From positions 28,904,356 through 28,968,355 of the forward strand of contig OZ020624.1 in NCBI GenBank assembly GCA_963971575.1: 64,000 nt of DNA, written 5' to 3'. Positions within the stretch are counted from its first letter, which is position 1; each line of letters begins with the position of its first letter. The DNA comes from Liopterus haemorrhoidalis (lineage: Eukaryota; Arthropoda; Insecta; Coleoptera; Dytiscidae). Positions 11,801 through 22,754 of this stretch are shown in pieces. The translations under genes and the position numbers were made by a program. A model generated the notes under the pieces. That model saw nothing but the letters and a program-made list of their open reading frames with translations. It had not been told where the DNA came from and searched no databases.

Positions 11801-12410
11801 CAAGTAACGGTAAAATATCTTTTTCAGCGAAATTTTTAGTTAATGACCTACTACAATAGATTTTTAAGTAGCGTTGTCCATTACCTAGCCTTTTATAGTG
11901 TATTTGGTAATTTCAATGCATAAATCTACTTTCTGGGTTATAATAACCAAAATTTTGTCGGCACCAACGTGGTCGAGTACCGACAAAAATCTTTCGAAGC
12001 GAAATTTTTGCTTATGAGCTACCACAAAATATTTTTAAGTAGCCTAGTCCGTGATTCAACCTTTGACAATGTTTTTATTAATTTTATTATGTAAATATTC
12101 TTTCAGAGGTGTGATAAGCAAAATTCTGTCGCCAGTACCGCATCGAGTAGCGGCAAACTATTATTCCCGGCAAAAACAGCCTAACACAATAGATTTTAAA
12201 GTAGAGGAAACTATTTCTTAACATATAATAGCAGTTTTGTTAATTTCAATAAATTAATATCTTTTTGGGGGTGTGATTAGTGAAAACATATCGACGATTG
12301 GCATGTCTCTTTCGGGCAAAATGTTGAATTATCGAACTACCACAATAGATTTTTAAGTAGCTGAAATTATTTCTTAATATCCAGTAAACTTATTAACTTC
12401 AATGTATAAA
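8860..12410. repeat. Satellite array, about 173-bp unit, roughly 20 copies
   Basis: The marker CTCCCTTCAGGGGTGGGATA recurs at 9519, 9692, 9865 and, slightly changed, 10038, giving a period of 173, and continues at similar spacing to about 12270. Other fixed points in each unit are GTCGGCACTGGCGCG, CCGGCAAATTATTTTTTCC, CCACAATAGATTTTTAAGTA and TTTGATAGTATTTTTATTAA. Middle units are alike while both ends (8860-9300, 11900-12410) are strongly diverged, the usual pattern of an array homogenised from the centre. No open frame runs through it. Confidence 0.93.
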
Positions 12411-12749
12411 TATCGTATTGGTCATTTAGGAAAATCATGGGTAGTTTTTTATTCTTTTGACGCAAAATCTTTTTTTTTATTGTTTAAAAGTTTACCTCTT
12501 TCTATAATTTGTTTTTGGTTGTGATTATATGTTTAATTATGACATTTTAAATAAAAAATAAAATTTAAACAAAGCTGCCAATGTAAATAATGTAAGTGTA
12601 AATATTAATTGTCCTACAGCATGAGAATTCTCTTGCTTGAATATAGTTTTATTATAATATAGCTGTAAGCAAAACTAGCAATGTAGTGTTTTCTACAAGA
12701 AGCTGTATAATAAAGAATATCTTTACATTCTTGTTTTACTACGACTATG
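12411..12749. other. No gene seen
   Basis: AT-rich spacer between the array and a foldback element. Confidence 0.4.
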
Positions 12750-13403
12750 AACCAGTGATGAACAAGTCCACCTGCCGATGCTGGACTTGGAGCCCAAGTC
12801 TTGACTATTTTAAAAGCTCTCCTAGAAGCTCTCGCTAGAAATTAAAGCTCTTCTTTCTGATCTGTGTAGTTTTGGAAATTGTAAATATTTCATTTTCGAA
12901 AGACTGTTTCTCAAAAACATTAGATTAGGACCTACGGTTGGAATTTTTAAAATCCGGAGGTCCTAAAGGGTCTTAGGTCATATTATAATAAAAGTCCCAA
13001 ACAAAAAGTCTTTACTTAAGAACAATAAAATATAAGGATCTCCGGTTTAAAATTATTGAAATCTACAGACTTTTTCTTCCTATATAAAAAAATAGAGCCC
13101 TCCTTAGTTAACACCTTTATGATCTGTCTAAATTAGTAAATAATTTATTTTCAAAAGACCGTATCTCAAAAAATACATATGAGAGAGGCTTTAAATATAT
13201 TTTTTAAACTCTGCACTATAAAAATGGTCTTGTTTCTAGCAGTCTTAACAAAGAATAATCGTTAAAAGAATTATAGATCTCCTTAACAATGCCAACTTAA
13301 AATATTATAACAATTCAGCTTTGAAAATGCACAGGATTTTTATGCCAGCCTCCAGGTCTTAATTCATTGGTCCATGGTGAAAAAATGTTGTTCATCACTG
13401 GTT
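12750..13403. mobile_element. Element with 16-bp inverted ends
   Basis: AACCAGTGATGAACAA at 12750-12765 returns as its exact reverse complement at 13388-13403. Inside, a block with TTTTGAAAATTGTAAATATTTC-like sequence and TCTCAAAAAC occurs twice (from about 12843 and 13090), and related sequence recurs at 42370-42560. A convincing target duplication was not found. The CAGTGATGAAC start recalls hAT-type ends, but the superfamily is unproven. Confidence 0.6.
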
Positions 13404-13930
13404 AAGACTTTAAAATCCCCTTATAATAAAGTGTGAGTGAGGCTAAAAGTCAACTGATTGTCCAAAAAATATGTAACCCGGCATATTTAGCAAATTTCTT
13501 AAATATTGAAAATGTAAAATTTCCAAATATATGGTACCAATTGTAACGGCATTAGGACCTTTTATAAGTGTATATGATGTCTGTTTGTCTGTCCATATTG
13601 TAAAATATATGTTAGTTTTTCAAAATTTTGTTAAAACATATTTTTATAATAATTGGTGTGCTTGCATATTAAGCTATTGAGTAGTGTTACATAGTCAAAA
13701 ACCAAAATTTAGTGTTCATTTAGTGCCCTTTTAGAATTAAGACAATAATTTTTACTATTTTCCTCAGGCAGTTACTCAATTATTTTTCAAAAATTTGTAA
13801 TAAAAACCATATATTCACAATCCTCAAATTTGGTAGAATTCAAAAGTGTCCCATTTTAAAAATAAATCTCCAATTTTTTTCAACTTAAAATTTAGCTGAA
13901 TTATTATTTAAATAATAAAATTAATAGAAC
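13404..13930. other. No gene seen; upstream flank of ETFRF1
   Basis: AT-rich intergenic DNA containing a TGTCTGTTTGTCTGTCC tract at about 13580, a motif shared with dispersed repeats elsewhere in the window. Confidence 0.4.
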
Positions 13931-13966
13931 GCACCCCAGTTCTTGTCAAAGTTCACGATCGATACG
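13931..13966 (+). promoter_or_regulatory. Possible promoter and 5' noncoding exon of ETFRF1
   Basis: A locally GC-richer stretch carries ATCGATA at 13958-13964, close to the DREF element (TATCGATA) of insect housekeeping promoters. It ends in a good splice donor (ACG|GTGAGAA at 13966/13967). A matching acceptor (TTTGTTTGTAG) ends at 14084, giving a 118-bp intron just before the start codon exon. This is inference from signals only. Confidence 0.35.
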
Positions 13967-14156
13967 GTGAGAATTTTTGTTGTTTAATAAGAAATTTTGG
14001 CTTTATTTGTTAAAATATATATTTTTATTACTTTATACTAAAAGCAGATTTTAGTTAATTTATTATTTTGTCATTTGTTTGTAGAGAAGGCTGTTTGCTG
14101 AACTTAACTTTTAACATATTAAATTAGGCGGGAAATTTAAATTTCCAAAACAACAA

Positions 14157-14195
14157 ATGTCTCAAAAAAGTAGAGTTGTTGACTTATATAAACGA
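14157..14195 (+). CDS. ETFRF1 exon 1
   Basis: Thirteen codons, MSQKSRVVDLYKR, ending at the donor GTAAGT in phase 0. Confidence 0.88.
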
Positions 14196-14561
14196 GTAAG
14201 TTATTTTAATATTAATACTATTGTTTATAGGGTTTCGTAGGTATAACAAATAAATCCCTTTGTCTTTTTACTTACTAAATACCTACGAAGCCCTTCAACG
14301 TGTTAAAATTCACACTCCACAATTTTTATTTATTTTTTTGTTTAGTTATTATTTCTTGGACGTGATTGGCCGGCTGGATATGATTTTTTTCGTACAAGAC
14401 TACATAAAGCTTTTTTGAAAAATAGCAACGAAACTGATCCTGCAAAAATTGAAAATATGATTAATCATGGAGAATTTGTAATAAAAGAAATGGAAGATTT
14501 GTATATGTTAAAAAAATATAGAACCCTTAAAAGAAATTATTATGATGTTAAACACTCTTAA
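14157..14561 (+). CDS. ETFRF1 / LYRM5, LYR-motif mitochondrial protein (two exons)
   Basis: Exons 14157-14195 and 14346-14561 join in phase to an 84-residue protein. The family member ETFRF1 (LYRM5) is a small mitochondrial matrix protein that binds electron transfer flavoprotein and removes its FAD, thereby regulating electron flow from fatty-acid and amino-acid oxidation. The sequence shows the Complex1_LYR fold signature: VVDLYKRLLFLGRDWP (residues 6-21; the LYR tripeptide is LYK here, as in the human protein from memory), a phenylalanine-bearing second helix (YDFFRTRLHKAFLKN) and the third helix with GEFVIKEMEDLYMLKKY. Length matches the family (about 85-90). The intron (150 bp, GTAAGT...TTTAG) falls exactly between DLYKR and LLFLG. 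The start has a favourable A at -3. Foldback repeats sit in the intron and directly behind the stop. Confidence 0.92.
14229..14294. repeat. Foldback repeat inside the ETFRF1 intron
   Basis: AGGGTTTCGTAGGTAT (14229-14244) is mirrored by ATACCTACGAAGCCCT (14279-14294), a stem of about 16 bp with one mismatch. The same GGGTTT(C/T)G(T/C)AGGTAT sequence heads dispersed repeats at about 40140, 44015 and 60430, so this looks like a tiny member of that family inside a 150-bp intron. Confidence 0.75.
14346..14561 (+). CDS. ETFRF1 exon 2
   Basis: Seventy-one codons plus TAA, opening LLFLGRDWPAGYDFF directly after TTTGTTTAG. It holds helices 1 (end), 2 and 3 of the LYR fold. No frameshift or stop interrupts it, which argues for a living gene. 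Confidence 0.92.
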   Translation, partial: LLFLGRDWPAGYDFFRTRLHKAFLKNSNETDPAKIENMINHGEFVIKEMEDLYMLKKYRTLKRNYYDVKHS

Positions 14562-14563
14562 AA

Positions 14564-14711
14564 AATAATGGCGGGTTAAAAGGTATTTAAGCGTAATTTT
14601 GAGGCCACATTCATAAATTCTGATTTTAAAAAGTCTGATTTTTGAAACCATTACAAGACTGAGCCCCAAAAGTACGCTTTTATCGCCAGGTGATCCGCCA
14701 TAATTAAGGGG
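14564..14711. repeat. Imperfect foldback in the ETFRF1 3' UTR
   Basis: AATAATGGCGG (about 14565) and CCGCCATAATT (to about 14711) are inverted, followed inward by AAGCGTA...TTTTGAGGCC against CCCCAAAAGTACGCTT. The structure begins within a few bases of the stop codon, so it would be transcribed in the 3' UTR. Confidence 0.65.
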
Positions 14712-14810
14712 GCATTCTTAAAAATACTAATTGAATTAGAATCAGTTTGTCCCTATTTTAGTAATGTAGCCTTTTATGTATATATTTTGTAAATTGTATT
14801 ATTTTGTTTA

Positions 14811-14816
14811 AATAAA
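14811..14816 (+). terminator. Candidate polyadenylation signal of ETFRF1
   Basis: AATAAA about 250 bp after the stop, followed by an A-run. It is the first canonical signal downstream on this strand. Confidence 0.5.
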
Positions 14817-14829
14817 AAAAAAAAATATT

Positions 14830-15300
14830 TTAAAATATATTCAATTTAGATTTGTCTGTTCTGTCTTTTCTTTTCTGTTCCTGTACCTTCTTTACCCTTC
14901 TACTCAATACTTCTACTATAGTATTTGTTCCTCCGTTTCTCTTTTTCTTATGTTCATTCCACACCTTCAAAAGTACTTTTCTTGTCTTTCTCCATGCCGA
15001 CAATTTGCTAATTTGTTCTTCCTTCATTATTATATTCATATTATCAATTATTATATTATATTATCAATTTAGTCTGTCACCCCATTATTTTACAATAATG
15101 TATTAAAACGTTATTTCTTATAATGAAATTGTATAATAGTATTATTGAGGACAATTTCTAACTTTATATGTTCTTTATCTTTGTTCTTTATTTTTGTTCA
15201 TTATTTATTTATTTTCTTTTTGTATAGTTTATCTTATTTGTTTAATTTGTATGTATATGTCTTTTTATTGGCCGCAAGGCTGTTAATAAATAATATGGTA
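14830..15300. other. No gene seen; possible LINE 3' tail
   Basis: A minus-strand open frame at 15039-14830 is lysine/arginine-rich and matches no family I know. Positions 15235-15300 (TTGGCCGCAAGGCTGTTAAT followed by AATAAATA) look like the 3' tail of a non-LTR retrotransposon. Confidence 0.35.
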
Positions 15301-15307
15301 ATTGAAA

Positions 15308-15376
15308 TCTGACAGCAATGTAAAATTGCGTTTCTTTTAATTTGCAACATAGGCATAGATTACATTGCTGTCAAAA
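15308..15376. repeat. Small foldback
   Basis: TGACAGCAATGTAA near 15310 and its inverse TTACATTGCTGTCA near 15361-15374 enclose about 40 bp. A related GACAGCAATGTTAA occurs inside the foldback at 27363-27508. Confidence 0.6.
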
Positions 15377-15448
15377 CATTTTGTCGTTACTAGGGAAACC
15401 CTGTATAATATTAATTTCAATATTGCAGGATAAAAGAAATTCACTGTA

Positions 15449-16302
15449 TCAGGTCATCAAGGATGAAATTTGTAGTTAATATTGCCAACTTTAACAGCTT
15501 ATTATTTGACATTGACTTAATATTTTAGCGTTCTTTTTTTTTTTGGAAAGTTACACATCTCGCCTGTTTAAAGAAATCATTGTATGCTCTAAAAAATATC
15601 AAAAACTTTATTTAAAATTAATTTTGTTGAAAATGGAATGGTCGGAATTTCGCACTATTATGAAGTATGAGTTCTTACGTGGAACTACGGCATCGCAGAC
15701 CGCGCGAAATATTAATAGTGTATTTGGCCCAGGTATTACTACGCAGCAGACAATATGAAATTGGTTCGCCAAATTCCTTACAGGTAACTTAAAAACTAAA
15801 CAAAAAATATATATATATATATATATATATATAATGGCTCATCGATCACAGCAGAACAATACTGGAACCAACTAGACGAAATGATGCAAAAACTTAATGA
15901 AAAACAGCCTAGATTGGTCAACAGATCGACTCCTATCTAATTGCATGATAACGCTAGACCGCACACTGTACAAATGACTGGCAAAACTACAGGAATTGGA
16001 GTTGGGACTTCTTCAGCATCCTCCATACTCACCAGACCTAGCTCCCACTACCACTTCTTCAGAAATTCGGACAAATTTTTAATAGGAAAACAGTTTAATT
16101 CCGACAATGCTGTAAAACTGGCCTTCCAGGAATTCATTGATTCTCTTCTGCCAGGGTTTTATACCAACGACCTGAACAACCTACCGCTTAAATGACAAAA
16201 GTGTATAGAGAATATGGGTGCATACTTTGATAAATAAAATAATTCCTTATATTTGTTATCAACTTTTTCTTTTTTCTAAAAATTTCATCCTTGACGACCT
16301 AA
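15449..16302 (+). mobile_element. Internally deleted mariner, inserted at TA
   Basis: The inverted ends read TCAGGTCATCAAGGATGAAA and TTAGGTCGTCAAGGATGAAA, with TA on both flanks. The N-terminal transposase part starts MEWSEFRTIMKYEFLRGTTA at about 15632. It breaks near 15760, and the C-terminal part resumes with LHDNARPHTVQ at 15938 and FLIGKQFNSDNAVK, ending NNLPLK at 16194. The middle is shortened and frames are broken. A (TA)n run sits at 15815-15835. Confidence 0.87.
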
Positions 16303-16329
16303 TATTATTATTAAATAAATATTTATGAA

Positions 16330-16755
16330 ATGATTTATTGTTAACTTTGGTTTTGTTTTCTGTTGCAGATGTCGCCCTGTTGGGATGCTGGAGGATTAAT
16401 CCTGGATCTTTCCATTCATCCAGGCATCCATTGAGAACAAGACCCCCCTCCCTTATTTCAGTATATTATAAACATATTGTAAATACGATAATATTTAATA
16501 AAAAACAAAATATCTAGAAAAAATGTATTGTTTCCTTTGTAATTATTTTTAAGATCACCCTACCTATCTTCCTTACTGGGGCAATTTTTTAATTTTCAGA
16601 ATAAAGGGAAAAATAGTAGGTATATATGTTATACAAAAGTAAGTATATGTTTAGACACATACATTAAATACACAATATACAGGTCTCCCTGTTCGGGTAT
16701 TTTGTAATGATACCACCATATTAACAAGCCCGTACTGCAGGTTGCATAAGTCATT
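16330..16755 (+). repeat. Left inverted arm
   Basis: See the enclosing structure. The outer part carries an intron-end-like tract (TTGTTTTCTGTTGCAG) followed by a GC-richer 80-bp stretch and AATAAA-like sequence. The arrangement recalls a terminal exon, but no protein is recognised. Confidence 0.7.
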
Positions 16756-16810
16756 GAAGGATCTACAACTCAATTTCAGTGGGAATTTCCTCAAGAGAGA
16801 TAGTTAAAAA

Positions 16811-19704
16811 AACGAATCATAAATATGAATGGAGGGGGAGCGCGGTTATACACCGCAAAAGATGCGGACTCTTGAATTGGAGAGGGTTTTATAAAGGGGG
16901 GATAAAAAACACGTTAAAAACCTCAAATTCTGAAGCCCTTAGGCGCTAGAGGCAAAAAACTAAAACTTTTCAGTCTTTTCAAGAAAAACTTTGAACGAAT
17001 CATAAATATGAATGGAGGGGGGGGGTTATACACCGCAAAAGATGCGGACTCTTGAATTGGAGAGGGGTTTTATAAAGGGGGGATAAAAAACACGTTAAAA
17101 ACCTCAAATTCTGAAGCCCTTAGGCGCTAGAGGCAAAAAACTAAAACTTTTCAGTCTTTTCAAGAAAAACTTTGAACGAATCATAAATATGAATGGAGGG
17201 GGGGGGTTATACACCGCAAAAGATGCGGACTCTTGAATTGGAGAGGTGTTTTATAAAGGGGGGATAAAAAACACGTTAAAAACCTCAAATTCTGAAGCCC
17301 TTAGGCGCTAGAGGCAAAAAACTAAAACTTTTCAGTCTTTTCAAGAAAAACTTTGAACGAATCATAAATATGAATGGAGGGGGGGGTTATACACCGCAAA
17401 AGATGCGGACTCTTGAATTGGAGAGGGGTTTTATAAAGGGGGGATAAAAAACACGTTAAAAACCTCAAATTCTGAAGCCCTTAGGCGCTAGAGGCAAAAA
17501 ACTAAAACTTTTCAGTCTTTTCAAGAAAAACTTTGAACGAATCATAAATATGAATGGAGGGGGGGGGTTATACACCGCAAAAGATGCGGACTCTTGAATT
17601 GGAGAGGGGTTTTATAAAGGGGGGATAAAAAACACGTTAAAAACCTCAAATTCTGAAGCCCTTAGGCGCTAGAGGCAAAAAACTAAAACTTTTCAGTCTT
17701 TTCAAGAAAAACTTTGAACGAATCATAAATATGAATGGAGGGGGGGGGTTATACACCGCAAAAGATGCGGACTCTTGAATTGGAGAGGTGTTTTATAAAG
17801 GGGGGATAAAAAACACGTTAAAAACCTCAAATTCTGAAGCCCTTAGGCGCTAGAGGCAAAAAACTAAAACTTTTCAGTCTTTTCAAGAAAAATTTTGAAC
17901 GAATCATAAATATGAATGGAGGGGGGGGGTTATACACCGCAAAAGATGCGGACTCTTGAATTGGAGAGGTGTTTTATAAAGGGGGGATAAAAAACACGTT
18001 AAAAACCTCAAATTCTGAAGCCCTTAGGCGCTAGAGGCAAAAAACTAAAACTTTTCAGTCTTTTCAAGAAAAACTTTGAACGAATCATAAATATGAATGG
18101 AGGGGGGGGGTTATACACCGCAAAAGATGCGGACTCTTGAATTGGAGAGGGGTTTTATAAAGGGGGGATAAAAAACACGTTAAAAACCTCAAATTCTGAA
18201 GCCCTTAGGCGCTAGAGGCAAAAAACTAAAACTTTTCAGTCTTTTCAAGAAAAACTTTGAACGAATCATAAATATGAATGGAGGGGGGGGGTTATACACC
18301 GCAAAAGATGCGGACTCTTGAATTGGAGAGGTGTTTTATAAAGGGGGGATAAAAAACACGTTAAAAACCTCAAATTCTGAAGCCCTTAGGCGCTAGAGGC
18401 AAAAAACTAAAACTTTTCAGTCTTTTCAAGAAAAACTTTGAACGAATCATAAATATGAATGGAGGGGGGGGTTATACACCGCAAAAGATGCGGACTCTTG
18501 AATTGGAGAGGGGTTTTATAAAGGGGGGATAAAAAACACGTTAAAAACCTCAAATTCTGAAGCCCTTAGGCGCTAGAGGCAAAAAACTAAAACTTTTCAG
18601 TCTTTTCAAGAAAAACTTTGAACGAATCATAAATATGAATGGAGGGGGGGGGTTATACACCGCAAAAGATGCGGACTCTTGAATTGGAGAGGGGTTTTAT
18701 AAAGGGGGGATAAAAAACACGTTAAAAACCTCAAATTCTGAAGCCCTTAGGCGCTAGAGGCAAAAAACTAAAACTTTTCAGTCTTTTCAAGAAAAACTTT
18801 GAACGAATCATAAATATGAATGGAGGGGGGGGGTTATACACCGCAAAAGATGCGGACTCTTGAATTGGAGAGGTGTTTTATAAAGGGGGGATAAAAAACA
18901 CGTTAAAAACCTCAAATTCTGAAGCCCTTAGGCGCTAGAGGCAAAAAACTAAAACTTTTCAGTCTTTTCAAGAAAAACTTTGAACGAATCATAAATATGA
19001 ATGGAGGGGGGGGTTATACACCGCAAAAGATGCGGACTCTTGAATTGGAGAGGGGTTTTATAAAGGGGGGATAAAAAACACGTTAAAAACCTCAAATTCT
19101 GAAGCCCTTAGGCGCTAGAGGCAAAAAACTAAAACTTTTCAGTCTTTTCAAGAAAAACTTTGAACGAATCATAAATATGAATGGAGGGGGGGGGTTATAC
19201 ACCGCAAAAGATGCGGACTCTTGAATTGGAGAGGGGTTCTATAAAGGGGGGATAAAAAACACGTTAAAAACCTCAAATTCTGAAGCCCTTAGGCGCTAGA
19301 GGCAAAAAACTAAAACTTTTCAGTCTTTTCAAGAAAAACTTTGAACGAATCATAAATATGAATGGAGGGGGGGGGTTATACACCGCAAAAGATGCGGACT
19401 CTTGAATTGGAGAGGGGTTTTATAAAGGGGGGATAAAAAACACGTTAAAAACCTCAAATTCTGAAGCCCTTAGGCGCTAGAGGCAAAAAACTAAAACTTT
19501 TCAGTCTTTTCAAGAAAAACTTTGAACGAATCATAAATATGAATGGAGGGGGGGGTTATACACCGCAAAAGATGTGGACTCTTGAATTGGAGAGGGGTTT
19601 TATAAAGGGGGGATAAAAAACACGTTAAAAACCTCAAATTCTGAAGCCCTTAGGCGCTAGAGGCAAAAAACTAAAACTTTTCAGTCTTTTCAAGAAAAAC
19701 TTTG
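16811..19704 (+). repeat. Homogeneous 181-bp satellite array, 16 units
   Basis: AACGAATCATAAATATGAAT opens units at 16811, 16994, 17175, 17356, 17536, 17717, 17898, 18079, 18260, 18441, 18621, 18802, 18983, 19163, 19344 and 19525. The period is 180-181 (first unit 183), and the last unit stops near 19704. Units are nearly identical. Differences are the length of the G-run after GGA (7-10), GAGAGGGG against GAGAGGTG, and rare single bases. Each unit has three G-runs on the plus strand and a small hairpin CCGCAAAAGATGCGG. No frame stays open through the unit. Confidence 0.98.
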
Positions 19705-19913
19705 CATAAAAATTTACTTCCCCGGAAGTCAAAAGAGGCATACGACAGAGAATATAACTTATTTGGGGAAAGTTCATTGAACACCACTATAATATTGGGG
19801 GGAGGGGAAGTTACCACATATACCACAAAAGGAAAAGAAGGGACGTACTCCTGGCATTGAAGGATCTACAACCCAATTTCAGTGGGAATGTCCTCAAGAG
19901 ACATAGTTAAAAA

Positions 19914-20092
19914 AACGAATCATAAATATGAATGGAGGGGGGGGGTTATACACCGCAAAAGATGCGGACTCTTGAATTGGAGAGGGGTTTTACAAAGGGG
20001 GGATAAAAAACACGTTAAAAACCTCAAATTCTGAAGCCCTTAGGCGCTAGAGGCAAAAAACTAAAACTTTTCAGTCTTTTCAAGAAAAACTT
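19914..20092 (+). repeat. Solitary 181-bp unit with duplicated lead-in
   Basis: A single further unit follows a unique 150-bp stretch. It is preceded by the same lead-in (GAAGGATCTACAAC, CAATTTCAGTGGGAAT, AGTTAAAAAAACG) that precedes the main array at 16760-16810. The lead-in plus unit was therefore duplicated as a block, and only one block expanded. Confidence 0.9.
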
Positions 20093-20094
20093 AA

Positions 20095-22740
20095 AAAAGA
20101 AAACACGATTTTGCTGACAAAATTCGAAAATTCTAAAATGTATTAGGAGCTCAGGAATCTACAAGAGGTTGCTATAGTTTTTAGGGAAAATCTCTGGAAA
20201 TATACGGGTTAGAGCGTCCATATTTGGTACGTCCCTTCAGTAAAGCCCTTACTATATGCTATTAAAATATCAATCCTGTAATCCTTAAGGGTCGTCAGTA
20301 ATTACGGGTTTTTTATATCTCGCAACCCTTAAGAGTTAAAGGGTTGAATTTCGGTAGGTACCTACATTAGACCGTTGTGACCCTCCACCCTTAATGGGAT
20401 CCCTAGAATCCGCTCAGTTTCAGAGATATTAAATTAAAATGGTTTTAATTTTGAATCAAATATTAATATTATTTTTAGAATAACTCGCAACCTATAAGGG
20501 TCGGAGAGAGCTAATTAAATCAGTGGAGCCCTTAAGAACTTTTTTAAGTGCATGCCAAAAATCAACCTTCTAGCTCTTATGGGTAGGGAGATACAGAAAA
20601 TGGCTAATAACTCTTCACCCTTATGGACTAGGGGGATGAAACTTTAATACATAATAGAAAGGACTCTGATGAAGTGACGTGTCAAATCTGGACGCACTAG
20701 CCCTTATAGTTCCGGAGATATTAGCTAAAAACCCCTTAGCTACCCGTTTTATATATCTCGCAACCCTTAAGAGTAAAAGGGTTGAATATCGGTAGATACT
20801 TACATTAGGCCCTTGTGGCCCTACACCTTTAATGGGATCCCTAGAATCCTCTCAGTTTCAGAGATATTAAATTAAAATTGTTTTAATTTTGAATCAAATA
20901 TTAATATTATTTTTAGAATAACTCGCAACCTATAAGGGTCGGAGGGAACTAATTAAGTCAGTGGAGCCCTTAAGACCTTTTTTAAGTGCATGTCAAAAAC
21001 CAACCCTCTAACTCTTAAGGGTAGGGAGATACAGAAAATGGCTAATAACTCTCCACCTTTATGGACTAGGGGGATGAAACTTTAATACATAATAGAAAGA
21101 ACTCTGATGAAGTGACGTATTAAATCTGGGCGCCCTAGCCCTTATAGTTCACAAGGTTGTAGGGCACCCATAAGGGTAGTAGGTACCTTACACCTTGAAT
21201 TAGGTCCCTGCTGAAAATCATCCCACTAACTCTTAAGGGTAGCGAGATATAAAAAACCGTAAATAAAGGCAGATTAAAATAACATTCTAAATTTAAAAAG
21301 AAAACACGATTTTGCTGACAAAATTTGAAAATTCTAAAATGTATTAGGAGATCAGGAATCTACAAGAGGTTGCTATAGTTTTTAGGGAAAATCTCTGGAA
21401 ATATACAGGTTAGAGCGTCCATATTTGGTACGTCCCTTCAGTAAAGCCCTTCCTATATGCTATTAAAATATCAATCTTGTAATCCTTAAGGGTCGTCAGT
21501 AATTACGGGTTTTTTATATCTCGCAACCCTTAAGAGTTAAAGGGTTGAATTTCGGTAGGTACCTACATTAGACCGTTGTGACCCTCCACCCTTAATGGGA
21601 TCCCTAGAATCCGCTCAGTTTCAGAGATATTAAATTAAAATGGTTTTAATTTTGAATCAAATATTAATATTATTTTTAGAATAAATGGCAACCTATAAGG
21701 GTCGGAAGGAGCTAATTAAGTCAGTGGAGCCCTTAAGACCTTTTTTAAGTGCATGCCAAAAACCAACCCTCTAACTCTTAAGGGTAGGGAGATACAGAAA
21801 ATGGCTAATAACTCTCCACCCTTATGGACTAGGGGGATGAAACTTTAATACATAATAGAAAGGACTCTGATGAAGTGACGTATCAAATCTGGACGCCCTA
21901 GTCCTTATTGTTCACAAGGTTGTAGGGCACCCATAAGGGTAGTAGGTACCTTACACCTTGAATTAGGTCCCTGCTGAAAATCACCCCTCTAACTCTTAAG
22001 GGTAGCGAGATATAAAAAACCGTAAATAAAGGCAGATTAAAATAACATTCTAAATTAAAAAAGAAAACACGATTTTGCTGACAAAATTCGAAAATTCTAA
22101 AATGTATTAGGAACCCAGGAATCTACAAGAGGTTGCTATAGTTTTTAGGGAAAATCTCTGGAAATATACGGGTTAGAGCGTCCATATTTGGTACATCCCT
22201 TCAGTAAAGCCCTTACTATATGCTATTAAAATATCAATCCTGTAATCCGTAAGGGTCGTCAGTAATTACGGGTTTTTTATATCTCGCAACCCTTAAGAGT
22301 TAAAGGGTTGAATTTCGGTAGGTACCTACATTAGACCCTTGTGACCATCCACCCTTAATGGGATCCCTGGAGTCCTCCCAGTTTCAGAGATAATAAATTA
22401 AAATGGTTTTAATTTTGAATCAAATATTAATATTTGTTTTAGTATATCTCACAACCTATAAGGGTTGGAGGGAGCTAATTCAGTCAGTGGAGCTTTTAAG
22501 ATCTTTTTTAAGTGCATACAAAAAATCAACCCTCTAACTATTAAGGGTAGCGAGATATAAATAAAGGTTAATAACTCTCTACCCTTAAGGACTAGGGGGA
22601 TGAAATTTTAGTAGAAAATAAATAAGAGTCTGATGAACTGGCATACTAAATCTCAACGCCTTAGTTCATATATTTCCTGAGATTTTTGCTAAAAACTCAA
22701 AAATTTAACTTTTAGTAGACACCAACTTTTACTAAAAAGT
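20095..22740. repeat. Block of three large repeats rich in CCCTTAAGGG-like motifs
   Basis: AAAAGAAAACACGATTTTGC starts units at about 20095, 21296 and 22063. The first unit (about 1.2 kb) contains an internal partial duplication (sequence from about 20300 repeats from about 20740). The third is most diverged. Each unit is itself built from degenerate sub-repeats centred on motifs such as CTCGCAACCCTTAAGAGT, CCACCCTTAATGGGATCC and CAACCTATAAGGGTCGGA. No coding frame was found. Confidence 0.9.
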
Positions 22741-22754
22741 TAGACTAGTCTGTA

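Noticed and set aside
8860..12410. Helitron or other gene-bearing element behind the 173-bp units
   Set aside because: No Rep/helicase coding sequence and no CTRR hairpin end were seen; the region is fully explained as tandem satellite.
14830..15039. Minus-strand 69-codon frame rich in lysine and arginine as a convergent gene
   Set aside because: No recognised motif, no supporting splice acceptor upstream, low-complexity composition and AT-rich surroundings.
16811..19704. CRISPR-like regular repeat array
   Set aside because: Units are contiguous 181-bp satellites with no spacers, in an insect nuclear genome.
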